From Streptomyces sp. Isolate_45 (GTDB lineage: Bacteria; Actinomycetota; Actinomycetes; Streptomycetales; Streptomycetaceae): DNA of 64,000 nucleotides. Positions 6,885 to 15,180 of the stretch are shown one piece after another. The notes below the pieces were generated by a model. That model was not told the DNA's origin. It saw nothing but the letters and a program-made list of their open reading frames with translations, and did no database searches. Both the position numbers and the translations under genes were made by a program. Location: contig NZ_JANFAK020000028.1 of NCBI RefSeq assembly GCF_024721315.2, forward strand, positions 248-64,247. Reading direction: 5' to 3'. Positions within the stretch are counted from its first letter, which is position 1, and each line of letters opens with the position of its first letter.

Positions 6885-9014
6885 ATGTCGTGGACCCGCA
6901 GGTTCCCTGCCGTGCCGGCGGCGCTCCTCGCCGCCCTCCTCGCCTTCCTGTCCCTCCTCGTCGCCGCGCCCACCGCCGGCGCGCACGAGGAGCGCCCCGT
7001 CACCTTCCCCGACGGCACCGGATCCGTCCCGCAGTACCGTTCCGCCGAGCCCGATCTGCTGGTCTGCAAGACCGACCGCGCCGCCTTCGAACGCCGCACG
7101 GCCGGCTTTCCGGACGCCCTGCGGCAACGCAACCTGGCCCTGTACGAGCGGTGCGAGAAGAGCGGCTACCGCCACCTCCAGGAGGCCGTCGACGCCGTCG
7201 ACCGCCCCGGCATGAACATCGCGATCCTCCCCGGCCTCTACGAGGAGGAGCCCTCGCTCCCGAAGCCGACGGGGGAGTGCGCCGCCCTCAAGGCCCCCAA
7301 CTCCTCCTTCGGCTACCAGATCCTGTCCTACGAGCAGCAGGCCCAGTGCCGCCACAACCAGAACCTCGTCGCCATCCTCGGCAAGACCGATCTGCAGATC
7401 GAGGGCACCGGAGCCTCCCGCACCGACGTCGTCATCGACGCCAAGTACCAGAAGCTGAACGGCCTGCGCGCCGACCGGTCCAACGGCATCTACTTCCGAA
7501 ACTTCACCGCGCAGCGCACCACCTTCAACTCGCTGTACGTCCTCGCGGGCGACGGCTTCGTCATCGACGACGTCCTGACCCGCTGGAACGACGAGTACGG
7601 CTTCCTGACCTTCGCCAGCGACCACGGCCTCTACAAGAACTGCGAGTCGTACGGCAACGGCGACTCCGGCATCTACCCCGGCAGCGCCTCCAACATCAAC
7701 GAGGGCCGCGGCTACGACGTCCCCCGCTACTCCATAGAGATCACCGGCTGCCGGAGCCACCACAACATGGTCGGCTACTCCGGCACCGCGGGCGACTCCG
7801 TGTGGGTCCACGACAACGAGTTCGACCAGAACATGGGCGGCGCCTCGATGGACAGCGCCTTCCCCGGGCACCCCGGCCTCCCACAGAACCACGCCCGGTT
7901 CGAACGGAACCTGATCCACGACAACAACCAGGACTACTACCGCCACGTCGCCGACGGCACCTGCGCCAAACCGCCCGCCGAACGCGGCTACGAGCAGGGC
8001 GTGGTCTGCCCGCAGATCTCCATGCCGCCCGGCACCGGCATCATCACCGCCGGCGGCAACTGGAACCTCTACGAGGACAACTGGGTGTACGGGCACAAAC
8101 GCGCGGGCTTCTTCCTCAGCGCCGTCCCCGCCTTCATCCGCGGCGAGGAGGAGTGGTCCAAGCAGACCGACACCTCCCACCACAACCGGTACGCCGGCAA
8201 CGTCCTCGGCAAGGACAGGTCCGGCGCCTCCCGCCCCAACGGCACGGACGTGTGGTGGGACGGACAGGGCAGGGGCAACTGCTGGCAGGACGGACCCGAC
8301 GGCTCCACCCCGGGCACCCTGCCCCGGTGCGGAGACGCCCGCGGCGACGTCAGCGGAGCCTCGGCCCGGCTGGTCGGCGAACCGGTGAAGCTCGCCCAAC
8401 TGCTGGTCTGCGCCGACTACAACGTCCAGGCGCGCAAGCTCCCGGCGGGCTGCGACTGGTACGGGGCCCGCGGCCTGGAGCGCGTCGAGACCCAGCTCGC
8501 GCTGGGAGTGGCCGCCGTCCTGCTGCTGGTCGGCGGGGTGCTGTGGCGGCGCCGGCTGGCCGGCTCACGGCTGGGCGCGGCAGCCTCCCTGCTGGGCTTC
8601 GCCGGGCTCGCCCTGGACGTCGCCGGATCCACGATGCCCCTCGTGGACACCTTCGTCCCCGCGCTCGCCCTGCTGCTGCTGGGCCTGTGGTGGACGGGCG
8701 CCGGACTGGTCCTGCGCGCGGGGCGCCCCTGGCTGGCACGCCTCACCCTGCTCCTGGGCGCCCTGACCCTGCTCGACGCCTTCGACAAGGCCGTCCTGAT
8801 GATCCCCTGGACCCCGCTGAGCCCCGCCTGGGTACGGGCCCTGGTCGCGGTGGTGTGGGTGCTGTGGGCCGCCGTCGCCTCGGCCCGCCCGGGCCCGCCC
8901 ACACCGGCCCGCCCCGCGGGCCCGGGCGACGGCCCGGAAGGCGACCGAACCCCGACCCCGACAACCCCGCCCCCACCCCTCACCACGACCGCCGCCCCCG
9001 CCCCCACCCCATGA
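6885..9014 (+). CDS. Exported right-handed beta-helix protein with C-terminal membrane domain
   Basis: A 709-residue protein with a cleavable-looking signal peptide (hydrophobic core about 10-30, AHEERP after). Residues about 95-450 are a parallel beta-helix of the NosD/pectate-lyase type: repeated asparagine- and glycine-rich turns such as VVIDAKYQKLNGL, GIYFRNFTAQ, GLYKNCESYGNGDSGIY and GNWNLYEDNWVYGHK. Four or five hydrophobic segments follow at about 536-666, then a Pro/Thr-rich tail. The extracytoplasmic helix is His-rich (SHHNMVGY, SHHNRYAG). It is first of three genes with a cupredoxin-like lipoprotein and a polytopic membrane protein. The substrate is unknown; a carbohydrate or metal role is possible. 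Confidence 0.8.
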   Translation: MSWTRRFPAVPAALLAALLAFLSLLVAAPTAGAHEERPVTFPDGTGSVPQYRSAEPDLLVCKTDRAAFERRTAGFPDALRQRNLALYERCEKSGYRHLQEAVDAVDRPGMNIAILPGLYEEEPSLPKPTGECAALKAPNSSFGYQILSYEQQAQCRHNQNLVAILGKTDLQIEGTGASRTDVVIDAKYQKLNGLRADRSNGIYFRNFTAQRTTFNSLYVLAGDGFVIDDVLTRWNDEYGFLTFASDHGLYKNCESYGNGDSGIYPGSASNINEGRGYDVPRYSIEITGCRSHHNMVGYSGTAGDSVWVHDNEFDQNMGGASMDSAFPGHPGLPQNHARFERNLIHDNNQDYYRHVADGTCAKPPAERGYEQGVVCPQISMPPGTGIITAGGNWNLYEDNWVYGHKRAGFFLSAVPAFIRGEEEWSKQTDTSHHNRYAGNVLGKDRSGASRPNGTDVWWDGQGRGNCWQDGPDGSTPGTLPRCGDARGDVSGASARLVGEPVKLAQLLVCADYNVQARKLPAGCDWYGARGLERVETQLALGVAAVLLLVGGVLWRRRLAGSRLGAAASLLGFAGLALDVAGSTMPLVDTFVPALALLLLGLWWTGAGLVLRAGRPWLARLTLLLGALTLLDAFDKAVLMIPWTPLSPAWVRALVAVVWVLWAAVASARPGPPTPARPAGPGDGPEGDRTPTPTTPPPPLTTTAAPAPTP

Positions 9015-9225
9015 CCGCCCGACGGCCACGACCGGCAGCCCCGACACGAAGGACGAGCCGGACACTGACGAGCCGGGCCCCGCGGGGGCGCGGTCCGCGG
9101 GGTCCGGGCCCGAGGGGCCGGGGTCCGTGGGGCCGGGGTTCGAGGGGCGGGGGTCCCTTCCGCCCCGCGCGCCGGGCGGATGGGGAGAAGACCGGCACGA
9201 CCCGAACCAGGACCGGAGGTCCGCA

Positions 9226-10140
9226 GTGAGCGTCCGCCCCGAAACCCGCGTCCGGTGCGACGCGTGCGGGATACCCGCCCGCGCCGCCAGGCCGTCCCGC
9301 CGGACCACCCGCGTCGCCGCGCTGGTCGCCGTCCTCCTCCTGCTCGCGGGCGGCGCGCTGGCGGGGTGCGGGGGCCGGGCCACGACCCACCACAAGCCCG
9401 GCACCACCCACGAGGAGGCGTCCGGCGGAGTCGGGACCCTCCTGGAGGCCCAGGACGGTACGGGCCACCGCCTGCGCGAGGTCCCCGCCCAGGGCGCGCC
9501 GGAGGTCGGGCTCTCCGCACGCCCCGACTCCGAGGACGGCTGGAACCTCCAACTGGCCGTGAAGAACTTCCGCTTCACCCCCGACAGCACCGGCGGCGGC
9601 GCCCTCCCGGGCGCCGGTCACGCCCACCTCGAACTCGACGGCCGCAAGCTGGCCCGGGTGTACGGCCCCTGGTTCCACCTGCCCGCGGCGCAGGTGCCGC
9701 AGGGCCCGCACACCCTGACCGTCCGCCTGTACGCCGACGACCACACCGCCTGGGCCGTCGCCGGCAAGGCGATCCAGGCGGCCGCCCCCCTGACCGCGGC
9801 CCCCGGGGGCAGTGCCGAGCACAGTCACCCGGCGGCCACCCCCAGCGACGCCGCCACACCCCCCGGGGCCTCGCCGCCCGACCGGACCGTCACCCTCGCC
9901 GTCCGGGACGGCAAGGCGCACCCCGCCCCCGACCGCACCGAGCTCAAGCGCGGCGAGCGCGTTGCCCTGCGCGTCACCAGCGACCGCGCCGACACCCTCC
10001 ACGTCCACGGCTACGACAAGGAACTCGCCCTGCCCGCGGGCCAGGAGGCGACCCTGGTCCTGACGGTCGACCGCACGGGCCTCTTCGAGGTCGAGACCCA
10101 CACCTCCGGCCTGCTCCTGACCCAGCTCCTCGTCCGATGA
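9226..10140 (+). CDS. Lipoprotein with C-terminal cupredoxin-like domain
   Basis: The GTG start has GGAGG 7 nt upstream and gives 304 residues. A long basic pre-region precedes a hydrophobic stretch ending LAGC, so Cys48 should be lipidated. The C-terminal ~60 residues have cupredoxin-like strands: TLHVHGYDKELAL, a middle strand, then GLFEVETHTSGLLLTQLLV. Copper sites of the family normally show His...Cys...His...Met. Here the His residues (259/261, 292) remain but the Cys position reads Thr and the Met position Leu, so a type 1 copper centre is unlikely. It lies 211 bp after the beta-helix gene and overlaps the next gene by ATGA. Confidence 0.78.
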   Translation: MSVRPETRVRCDACGIPARAARPSRRTTRVAALVAVLLLLAGGALAGCGGRATTHHKPGTTHEEASGGVGTLLEAQDGTGHRLREVPAQGAPEVGLSARPDSEDGWNLQLAVKNFRFTPDSTGGGALPGAGHAHLELDGRKLARVYGPWFHLPAAQVPQGPHTLTVRLYADDHTAWAVAGKAIQAAAPLTAAPGGSAEHSHPAATPSDAATPPGASPPDRTVTLAVRDGKAHPAPDRTELKRGERVALRVTSDRADTLHVHGYDKELALPAGQEATLVLTVDRTGLFEVETHTSGLLLTQLLVR

Positions 10141-11681
10141 ACCCCGGCACCACCGGCATGGGCACAGGCACCACCGGCGCCGCGACAACGCCCGGCCGGG
10201 TCACGTCCAGCACCACCTGGCCGGGCGGCGGCCCGGGTACGTGGCTCGACTCCTGGGTCCCGATGGGCGGCTCCACGGGGACGCCCATCGGGACGCCCAC
10301 GCAGACCCCCACCGGCATCGGTACCGGCCCCGGCGCGAGCCCGGTCGGCTGGTCCGGCCAGGGCGTGGTCCCTCACCCGGCCGACCCGTCGAACCTGCTG
10401 GCGCACGGGATCGGATCCCAGCACGACCTGCCCATCTCCCCCTTCTACGCGTTCGCCGGGGCCTTCACCGCCCTGTTCGTCTCCTTCCTGGCACTCGGCC
10501 TGCTCTGGTCCGTGTCCCGCTTCCGCGGCGACCGCTCCGGTCTCGCCGTGCCCGCCGGGTTCCAGCGGGTGGCCGACGCGCCGGCCACCCGCCTCACCCT
10601 GCGCGGACTCGGCCTCGCCGCAGCCCTCGCCGTACTCCTCCACCTCCTCCTCGGTCCCGACGACCCCGCCCGCAACCCCGCGCCGGGGGCCGTCTACGTC
10701 CTGTTCTGGGTCGGTCTCGTGCCCGCCTCCCTCCTGCTCGGCCCCGTCTGGCGCCTGGCCAACCCGCTGCGCACCCTCCACCGCCTCCTCACCCGGATCC
10801 GGACCCCGCTCCGGGGCCGCCCGCCCGGCCCCGGGCGCCCCCTGCCCGCCGGGTTGGGCCAATGGCCCGCCGCCGCAGGCCTGTTCGGCTTCACCTGGCT
10901 GGAGCTGGTCGCCCCCGATCCCGCGTCCACCACCACCCTCCTGATCGCACTCACCGCCTACGCCACCGTCCACCTGCTGTTCGCCGCCCGCTACGGCGAG
11001 CACTGGTTCACCGAAGCGGACGCCTTCGAGGCCTACTCCGGCCTCCTGGCCCGGCTTGCCGTCCTCGGCCGCCGGGCCGACGGCCGCCTGGTCCTCCGCA
11101 ACCCCTTCCACGGACTCGACGCGACGCCCGAGCGGCCCGGACTCGTCGCCACCGTCTGCGTCCTCCTCGGTTCCACCGCCTACGACGGCTACAGCGACAA
11201 CCCCTCCTGGATCAACGCCGTTCAGACCTCCCCCCTCGGCCGCACCCCCACGGCCACCCTCGGACTGCTCGCTTCCGTCGCTCTCGTCGCCACCCTCTAC
11301 TGCCTGTGCGCGGCGATCACCCGCCTCGTCGCCGGCCCTCACCCCGGCCCGCTGACCGCCTTCGCGCACTCACTCGTGCCGATCGCCCTCGGCTATCTCA
11401 TCGCCCACTACTTCTCCCTCCTCGTCACCGAAGGGCCACGCACAGTGAGCATCGCACTCGGCACTGACAACGGCTCCGATCCCGGTCCCCCCTTGGATCC
11501 TGGCGGGCTCGCCGCCCTTCAGGTCATCGCCGTCATCACCGGGCACGTACTCGGAGTGATCGCCGCGCACGACCGCTCCGTACGGCTCTTCCCACCCGCC
11601 AAGGCCGTCGCGGGTCAACTCCCGCTGCTCGCGCTGATGATCGCGTACACCATCGGCGGGCTCGCCCTGCTGCTCAACTGA
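10137..11681 (+). CDS. Polytopic membrane protein of the beta-helix/lipoprotein operon
   Basis: 514 residues starting at an ATG that overlaps the lipoprotein stop (ATGA), which implies translational coupling. The first ~95 residues are Thr/Gly/Pro-rich and probably extracytoplasmic. About nine or ten hydrophobic helices follow (around 103-125, 155-173, 185-206, 243-260, 265-284, 336-356, 374-398, 406-430, 456-476 and 490-513). Histidines in or near helices (H411, H424, H470, H478) could bind a metal or haem. I do not recognise the family. Its fixed position suggests it works with the two exported proteins upstream. Confidence 0.8.
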   Translation: MNPGTTGMGTGTTGAATTPGRVTSSTTWPGGGPGTWLDSWVPMGGSTGTPIGTPTQTPTGIGTGPGASPVGWSGQGVVPHPADPSNLLAHGIGSQHDLPISPFYAFAGAFTALFVSFLALGLLWSVSRFRGDRSGLAVPAGFQRVADAPATRLTLRGLGLAAALAVLLHLLLGPDDPARNPAPGAVYVLFWVGLVPASLLLGPVWRLANPLRTLHRLLTRIRTPLRGRPPGPGRPLPAGLGQWPAAAGLFGFTWLELVAPDPASTTTLLIALTAYATVHLLFAARYGEHWFTEADAFEAYSGLLARLAVLGRRADGRLVLRNPFHGLDATPERPGLVATVCVLLGSTAYDGYSDNPSWINAVQTSPLGRTPTATLGLLASVALVATLYCLCAAITRLVAGPHPGPLTAFAHSLVPIALGYLIAHYFSLLVTEGPRTVSIALGTDNGSDPGPPLDPGGLAALQVIAVITGHVLGVIAAHDRSVRLFPPAKAVAGQLPLLALMIAYTIGGLALLLN

Positions 11682-11759
11682 GGGCGCGGGGGAGAGGGGG
11701 CGTCGCATGCGATCCGTGAAGGCCGGACCGGAACGCTGGACCGAGGAGCCCGGAGCGGC

Positions 11760-12383
11760 ATGATGGACCCCGTGCCTCCCGCCCACCCCCTGCGCCGGAC
11801 CCCCGTCCAGCAACGCAGCGCCGACCGCCTCGTACGGATCCTCGACGCCTGCGCCGAGCTGCTCGACGAGACGGGCTACGAGAACCTCAGCACCCGGGCC
11901 GTTGCCCTTCGCGCCGGGGTGCCCATCGGCTCGGTCTACCGCTTCTTCGGCAACAAGCGGGCCATGGCCGTCGCCCTGGCCCACCGCAACCTCGACCGCT
12001 ACGCCGACGGCATCCAGCGGCGCCTCGCCGACCTGCCGGCCAGCCCCTGGCAGCCGGCGGTCGACGCGGTGCTCGACGAGTACCTGGCCATGAAGCGCAG
12101 CGTGCCCGGATTCGCCCTGGTCGACTTCGGCGTGCCCGCTCCGCCCGCCGACGGCCCGGCCTCCGACCCCAACCACCAGGTCGCCGCCCGGCTCACCGAA
12201 CTGCTCTGCGCACACCTCGGACTGACCCCCGACGCCGACCTCCGCAGGGCGGTCCTGGTCGCCGTCGAGGCGACCGACGCGCTGATCCAACTCGCCTTCC
12301 GGACGGACCCGGCCGGAGACCCCGGCATCATCTCCGAGACCCGGGCGATGATGCGGGCCTACCTCGCGCGCGTCCTCGACTGA
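11760..12383 (+). CDS. TetR family transcriptional regulator
   Basis: A 207-residue repressor. The N-terminal helix-turn-helix is clear (RILDACAELLDETGYENLSTRAVALRAGVPIGSVYRFFGNKRAM), with a typical all-helical ligand domain after it. GGAG lies 6 nt before the first of two adjacent ATGs. The gene stands between the membrane-protein operon and the molybdopterin oxidoreductase gene, all on the plus strand. A palindrome overlaps the promoter of the oxidoreductase gene downstream. This protein or another TetR in the window could bind it. Confidence 0.9.
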   Translation: MMDPVPPAHPLRRTPVQQRSADRLVRILDACAELLDETGYENLSTRAVALRAGVPIGSVYRFFGNKRAMAVALAHRNLDRYADGIQRRLADLPASPWQPAVDAVLDEYLAMKRSVPGFALVDFGVPAPPADGPASDPNHQVAARLTELLCAHLGLTPDADLRRAVLVAVEATDALIQLAFRTDPAGDPGIISETRAMMRAYLARVLD

Positions 12384-12725
12384 TCGGGCCAGGCCAGGCC
12401 AGGCCCAGCCAGGCTCGGCTCGGCCCGGGCGATACCCGGTCGAGGCGCTCCCCGAGTGAGGCCCCCGCCGCCGCGCCGGTGCTCCTGCCCCAGGCCCGCG
12501 GACCTCGGCCCTCCGGGTCGCCGCTCCCGTCGAGCCGTCGCCCTCGGCGCCCCACCCCGGCCCCCGCCCCTCCTCCGCCACGCCCCTCCCGCTCCCAACC
12601 CGTCGCCGCAGACCCCTCCCGCCCGTCCCTACCGGTCGGTATGCTCGGGGCGCCCGCAGCCCGGCCGCCCCGCGCCCGGGTCCGGACCGTGTCCGCGCCG
12701 CAGCCTGCCGCCCCCAGGAGCGTCC
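12384..12725. other. 342-bp intergenic region: short repeats and oxidoreductase promoter
   Basis: The first part (12387-12430) is a run of AGGCC/AGGCT-type pentamer repeats directly after the TetR stop. The middle is C-rich with no hairpin or gene that I can support. The last 100 bp hold a TATGCT -10-like box (12640-12645) overlapped by a short palindrome, and CAGGAG before the next start codon. Confidence 0.6.
12630..12641. promoter_or_regulatory. TACCGGTCGGTA palindrome over the oxidoreductase -10 box
   Basis: The arms TACCG/CGGTA flank a 2-bp centre and run into TATGCT (12640-12645), a good -10 candidate. GGTCGGTAT (12634-12642) equals the consensus right half of the operator seen before the SDR and kinase/ACAD operons, though the left half is poorer here. 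Confidence 0.45.
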
Positions 12726-15107
12726 ATGCCCCGCACCGCCCCGCGCATCTGCCCGCTCTGCGAAGCCACCTGCGGCCTCACCCTCACCATCGAGGGCACC
12801 GACGTGACCGGGGCCCGCGGCGACCGCGACGACGTCTTCAGCCGCGGGTTCATCTGCCCCAAGGGCGCCGCCTTCGGCTCCCTCGACGCCGACCCCGACC
12901 GGCTGCGCGCCCCCCTCGTCCGCCGCGACGGGCACCTGCGGGAGGCCACCTGGGAGGAGGCCTACGACGCCATCGCCGCCGCGGTGCCCGCACTCGTCGC
13001 GGAGCACGGAGCCCAGGCCGTCGGCGTCGTCCTCGGGAACCCCAACGTCCACACCATGGCCGGAGCCCTCTACCCGCCGCTCCTCGTCAACGCGCTCGGC
13101 ACCCGGAACCTGTTCACCGCCAGCACCCTCGACCAGATGCCCAAGCACGTGTCCAGCGGGCTCCTGTTCGGAGACCCCTTCGCCATCCCGGTCCCCGACC
13201 TGGACCGCACGGACTTCCTCCTGGTCCTCGGCGCCAATCCGGTCGAATCCAACGGATCGCTCTGCACCGCCCCCGACTTCCCCGGCCGCCTGAAGGCGCT
13301 ACGGGCCCGCGGTGGCACGCTCGTGGTCGTCGACCCGCGCCGTACGCGCACCGCCCGGCTGGCGGACCGTCACCTCGCCCCGCGCCCCGGCAGCGACGCC
13401 CTGTTGCTGGCCGCCCTCGCCCACACCCTGATGACGGAGAAACTCGCGGCGCCCGGCCCGCTCGCCGAGCACATCGAAGGACTCCGGGAACTCGCGGACG
13501 CCCTCGCTAGTTTCACCCCCGAGGCCGTCGCCCCCGCCTGCGACCTCCCGGCCACCGAGATCCGCGCCCTCGCCCGCGACCTCGCGGCCGCGCCGACCGC
13601 CGCCGTCTACGGGCGGATCGGCAGCTGCACCGTCGAGTACGGCACCCTCGCCAGTTGGCTGGTCGACGTGCTGAACATCCTCACCGGCAACCTCGACCGC
13701 CCGGGCGGAGCCCTCTTCCCGCTCGCCGCGGCCGGCCCGCGACCCCGCCCCGCCGGGCCGGGCCGGGGATTCGCCCTCGGCCGCTGGCACAGCCGGGTCA
13801 GCGGTCACCCCGAGGTGAAGAGCGAGCTGCCCAGCGCGGCACTGGCAGAGGAGATCGAGACACCCGGTGAAGGGCGGATCCGCGCCCTGATCTGCATCGC
13901 GGCCAACCCGGTGCTGTCCGCCCCGGACGGCCGCCGGCTCGATGCCGCCCTCGCCGGACTCGACTTCATGGTCAGCGTCGACCCCTACCTCAACGAGACC
14001 TCGCGCCACGCCCACGTCGTCCTGCCCCCGCCGCCGCCCTCCCGGAGCGCGCACCACGACTTCGCGTTCAACGGCTTCGCCGTCCACAACCAGGTCCGCT
14101 ACACGCGCCCGGCCGTCCCCCTCGAAGCGGACCGGCTCGACGAGTGCGAGATCCACGCCCGCCTCGTCCTCGCCGTCTCGGGCATGCACGGCGCCGCCGA
14201 GCCCTCAGCGGTGGACGAGCTCGCCATCCGGGCCACCCTCTCCAAGGAGACCTCCGACCGGCACTCCCCGCTGCACGGAGCCGACCCCGAACACCTCGCA
14301 GGGCTCCTCACCGGCGAGAACGGACCCGAGCGACGACTCGACCTGATGCTCCGACTCGGCCCGTACGGGGACCGCTTCGGGGCGGCCGGGCACGACACCG
14401 CCGGCGCGGGTGACGACCCGGGCGCGGGCAGAAGCCGGGGCGGTGCCGGAACGGCCGGCAGCGGAACGGCCGGGGACGCAACGACCGGCGCCCCGGCCGG
14501 CCTCGGGGCGCCGGACGGTGACGCCGGCGGGACGACGCACGAGGCAGGGCTCAACCTCGAACGGCTTCTCGCCCACCCGCACGGCATTGACCTGGGCCCG
14601 CTGCGGCCACGCCTTCCGGGCGTGCTCAGGACCCGCAGCGGCAGGATCGAGCTGCTGCCGGACCCGATCGCGGCCGAGCTGCCCAGGCTCCGCGCCGCGC
14701 TCGCCGAACGCCCCGCCGCCCTGGTGCTCGTGGGCCGCCGCCATCTGCGGTCCAACAACAGCTGGTTGCACAACGTCCCGGCCCTCACCGGAGGTTCCAA
14801 CCGCTGCACCCTCCAGGTCCACCCGGAGGACGCGGCGCGCCACGGCCTCACCGACGGCGGTCGCGCCAGGATCAGCGCGGACGGCGGCAGCCTGGACGTG
14901 CCGGTCGAGGTCACCGACACCGTCCGTGCGGGCGTCGTCAGCCTCCCGCACGGCTGGGGCCACGACCGGCCCGGCACCCGGCTCGCGGTGGCCGCCGCCG
15001 ATCCCGGTGCCAACGTGAACCAGCTGCTCGACGGCACCCGGCTGGACCCCCTGTCCGGCACGGCAGTGCTCAACGCCTTCCCCGTCCAGCTGGCACCCCT
15101 GCCCTGA
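12726..15107 (+). CDS. Molybdopterin-dependent oxidoreductase (formate dehydrogenase/BisC-like), Fe4S4
   Basis: A 793-residue member of the DMSO-reductase superfamily. Cys9, Cys12, Cys16 and Cys44 (CPLCEATCGL ... GFICPKG) form the N-terminal [4Fe-4S] site. Molybdopterin-binding blocks follow (LLVLGANPVESNG, VVDPRRT, NILTGNLDRPGGALFP), and the C-terminal dinucleotide domain begins about residue 660 (LVGRRHLRSNNSWLHNVP, VSLPHGWGH). An insertion of about 50 residues rich in Gly/Ala/Asp (about 555-605) separates the domains. No electron-transfer partner or FdhD/FdhE gene is adjacent. There is no Tat signal, so it is cytoplasmic. The substrate is unknown. Confidence 0.9.
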   Translation: MPRTAPRICPLCEATCGLTLTIEGTDVTGARGDRDDVFSRGFICPKGAAFGSLDADPDRLRAPLVRRDGHLREATWEEAYDAIAAAVPALVAEHGAQAVGVVLGNPNVHTMAGALYPPLLVNALGTRNLFTASTLDQMPKHVSSGLLFGDPFAIPVPDLDRTDFLLVLGANPVESNGSLCTAPDFPGRLKALRARGGTLVVVDPRRTRTARLADRHLAPRPGSDALLLAALAHTLMTEKLAAPGPLAEHIEGLRELADALASFTPEAVAPACDLPATEIRALARDLAAAPTAAVYGRIGSCTVEYGTLASWLVDVLNILTGNLDRPGGALFPLAAAGPRPRPAGPGRGFALGRWHSRVSGHPEVKSELPSAALAEEIETPGEGRIRALICIAANPVLSAPDGRRLDAALAGLDFMVSVDPYLNETSRHAHVVLPPPPPSRSAHHDFAFNGFAVHNQVRYTRPAVPLEADRLDECEIHARLVLAVSGMHGAAEPSAVDELAIRATLSKETSDRHSPLHGADPEHLAGLLTGENGPERRLDLMLRLGPYGDRFGAAGHDTAGAGDDPGAGRSRGGAGTAGSGTAGDATTGAPAGLGAPDGDAGGTTHEAGLNLERLLAHPHGIDLGPLRPRLPGVLRTRSGRIELLPDPIAAELPRLRAALAERPAALVLVGRRHLRSNNSWLHNVPALTGGSNRCTLQVHPEDAARHGLTDGGRARISADGGSLDVPVEVTDTVRAGVVSLPHGWGHDRPGTRLAVAAADPGANVNQLLDGTRLDPLSGTAVLNAFPVQLAPLP

Positions 15108-15144
15108 GCTGGGGTTTTGCTCGTATTGCTCACGCGCGGACATC

Positions 15145-15174
15145 TTGTTGGGCGCAGCGGGGGGCACCTACGTT
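15145..15174 (+). promoter_or_regulatory. citM promoter TTGTTG-N18-TACGTT, leaderless
   Basis: The -35 TTGTTG (15145-15150) and -10 TACGTT (15169-15174) have an 18-bp spacer. The -10 box ends 6 nt before the ATG at 15181, and no ribosome-binding site fits. The mRNA probably starts at or next to the ATG. This also argues against a longer protein starting at the TTG that forms the -35. Confidence 0.6.
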
Positions 15175-15180
15175 CCCAGC

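Noticed and set aside
6885-9014. NosD of a nitrous-oxide reductase cluster
   Set aside because: Only the beta-helix fold is shared. No nosZ, nosF or nosY is present, and the C-terminal membrane segments do not fit NosD.
11370-13148. Long minus-strand frame over the TetR and oxidoreductase starts
   Set aside because: It is Gly-rich without motifs, and it overlaps the well-supported TetR gene and the Fe-S region of the oxidoreductase on the other strand.
15145-15180. Longer CitM starting at TTG 15145
   Set aside because: That TTG forms the -35 box of a good promoter, and the 12 extra residues precede the normal membrane start MLTFLGF.
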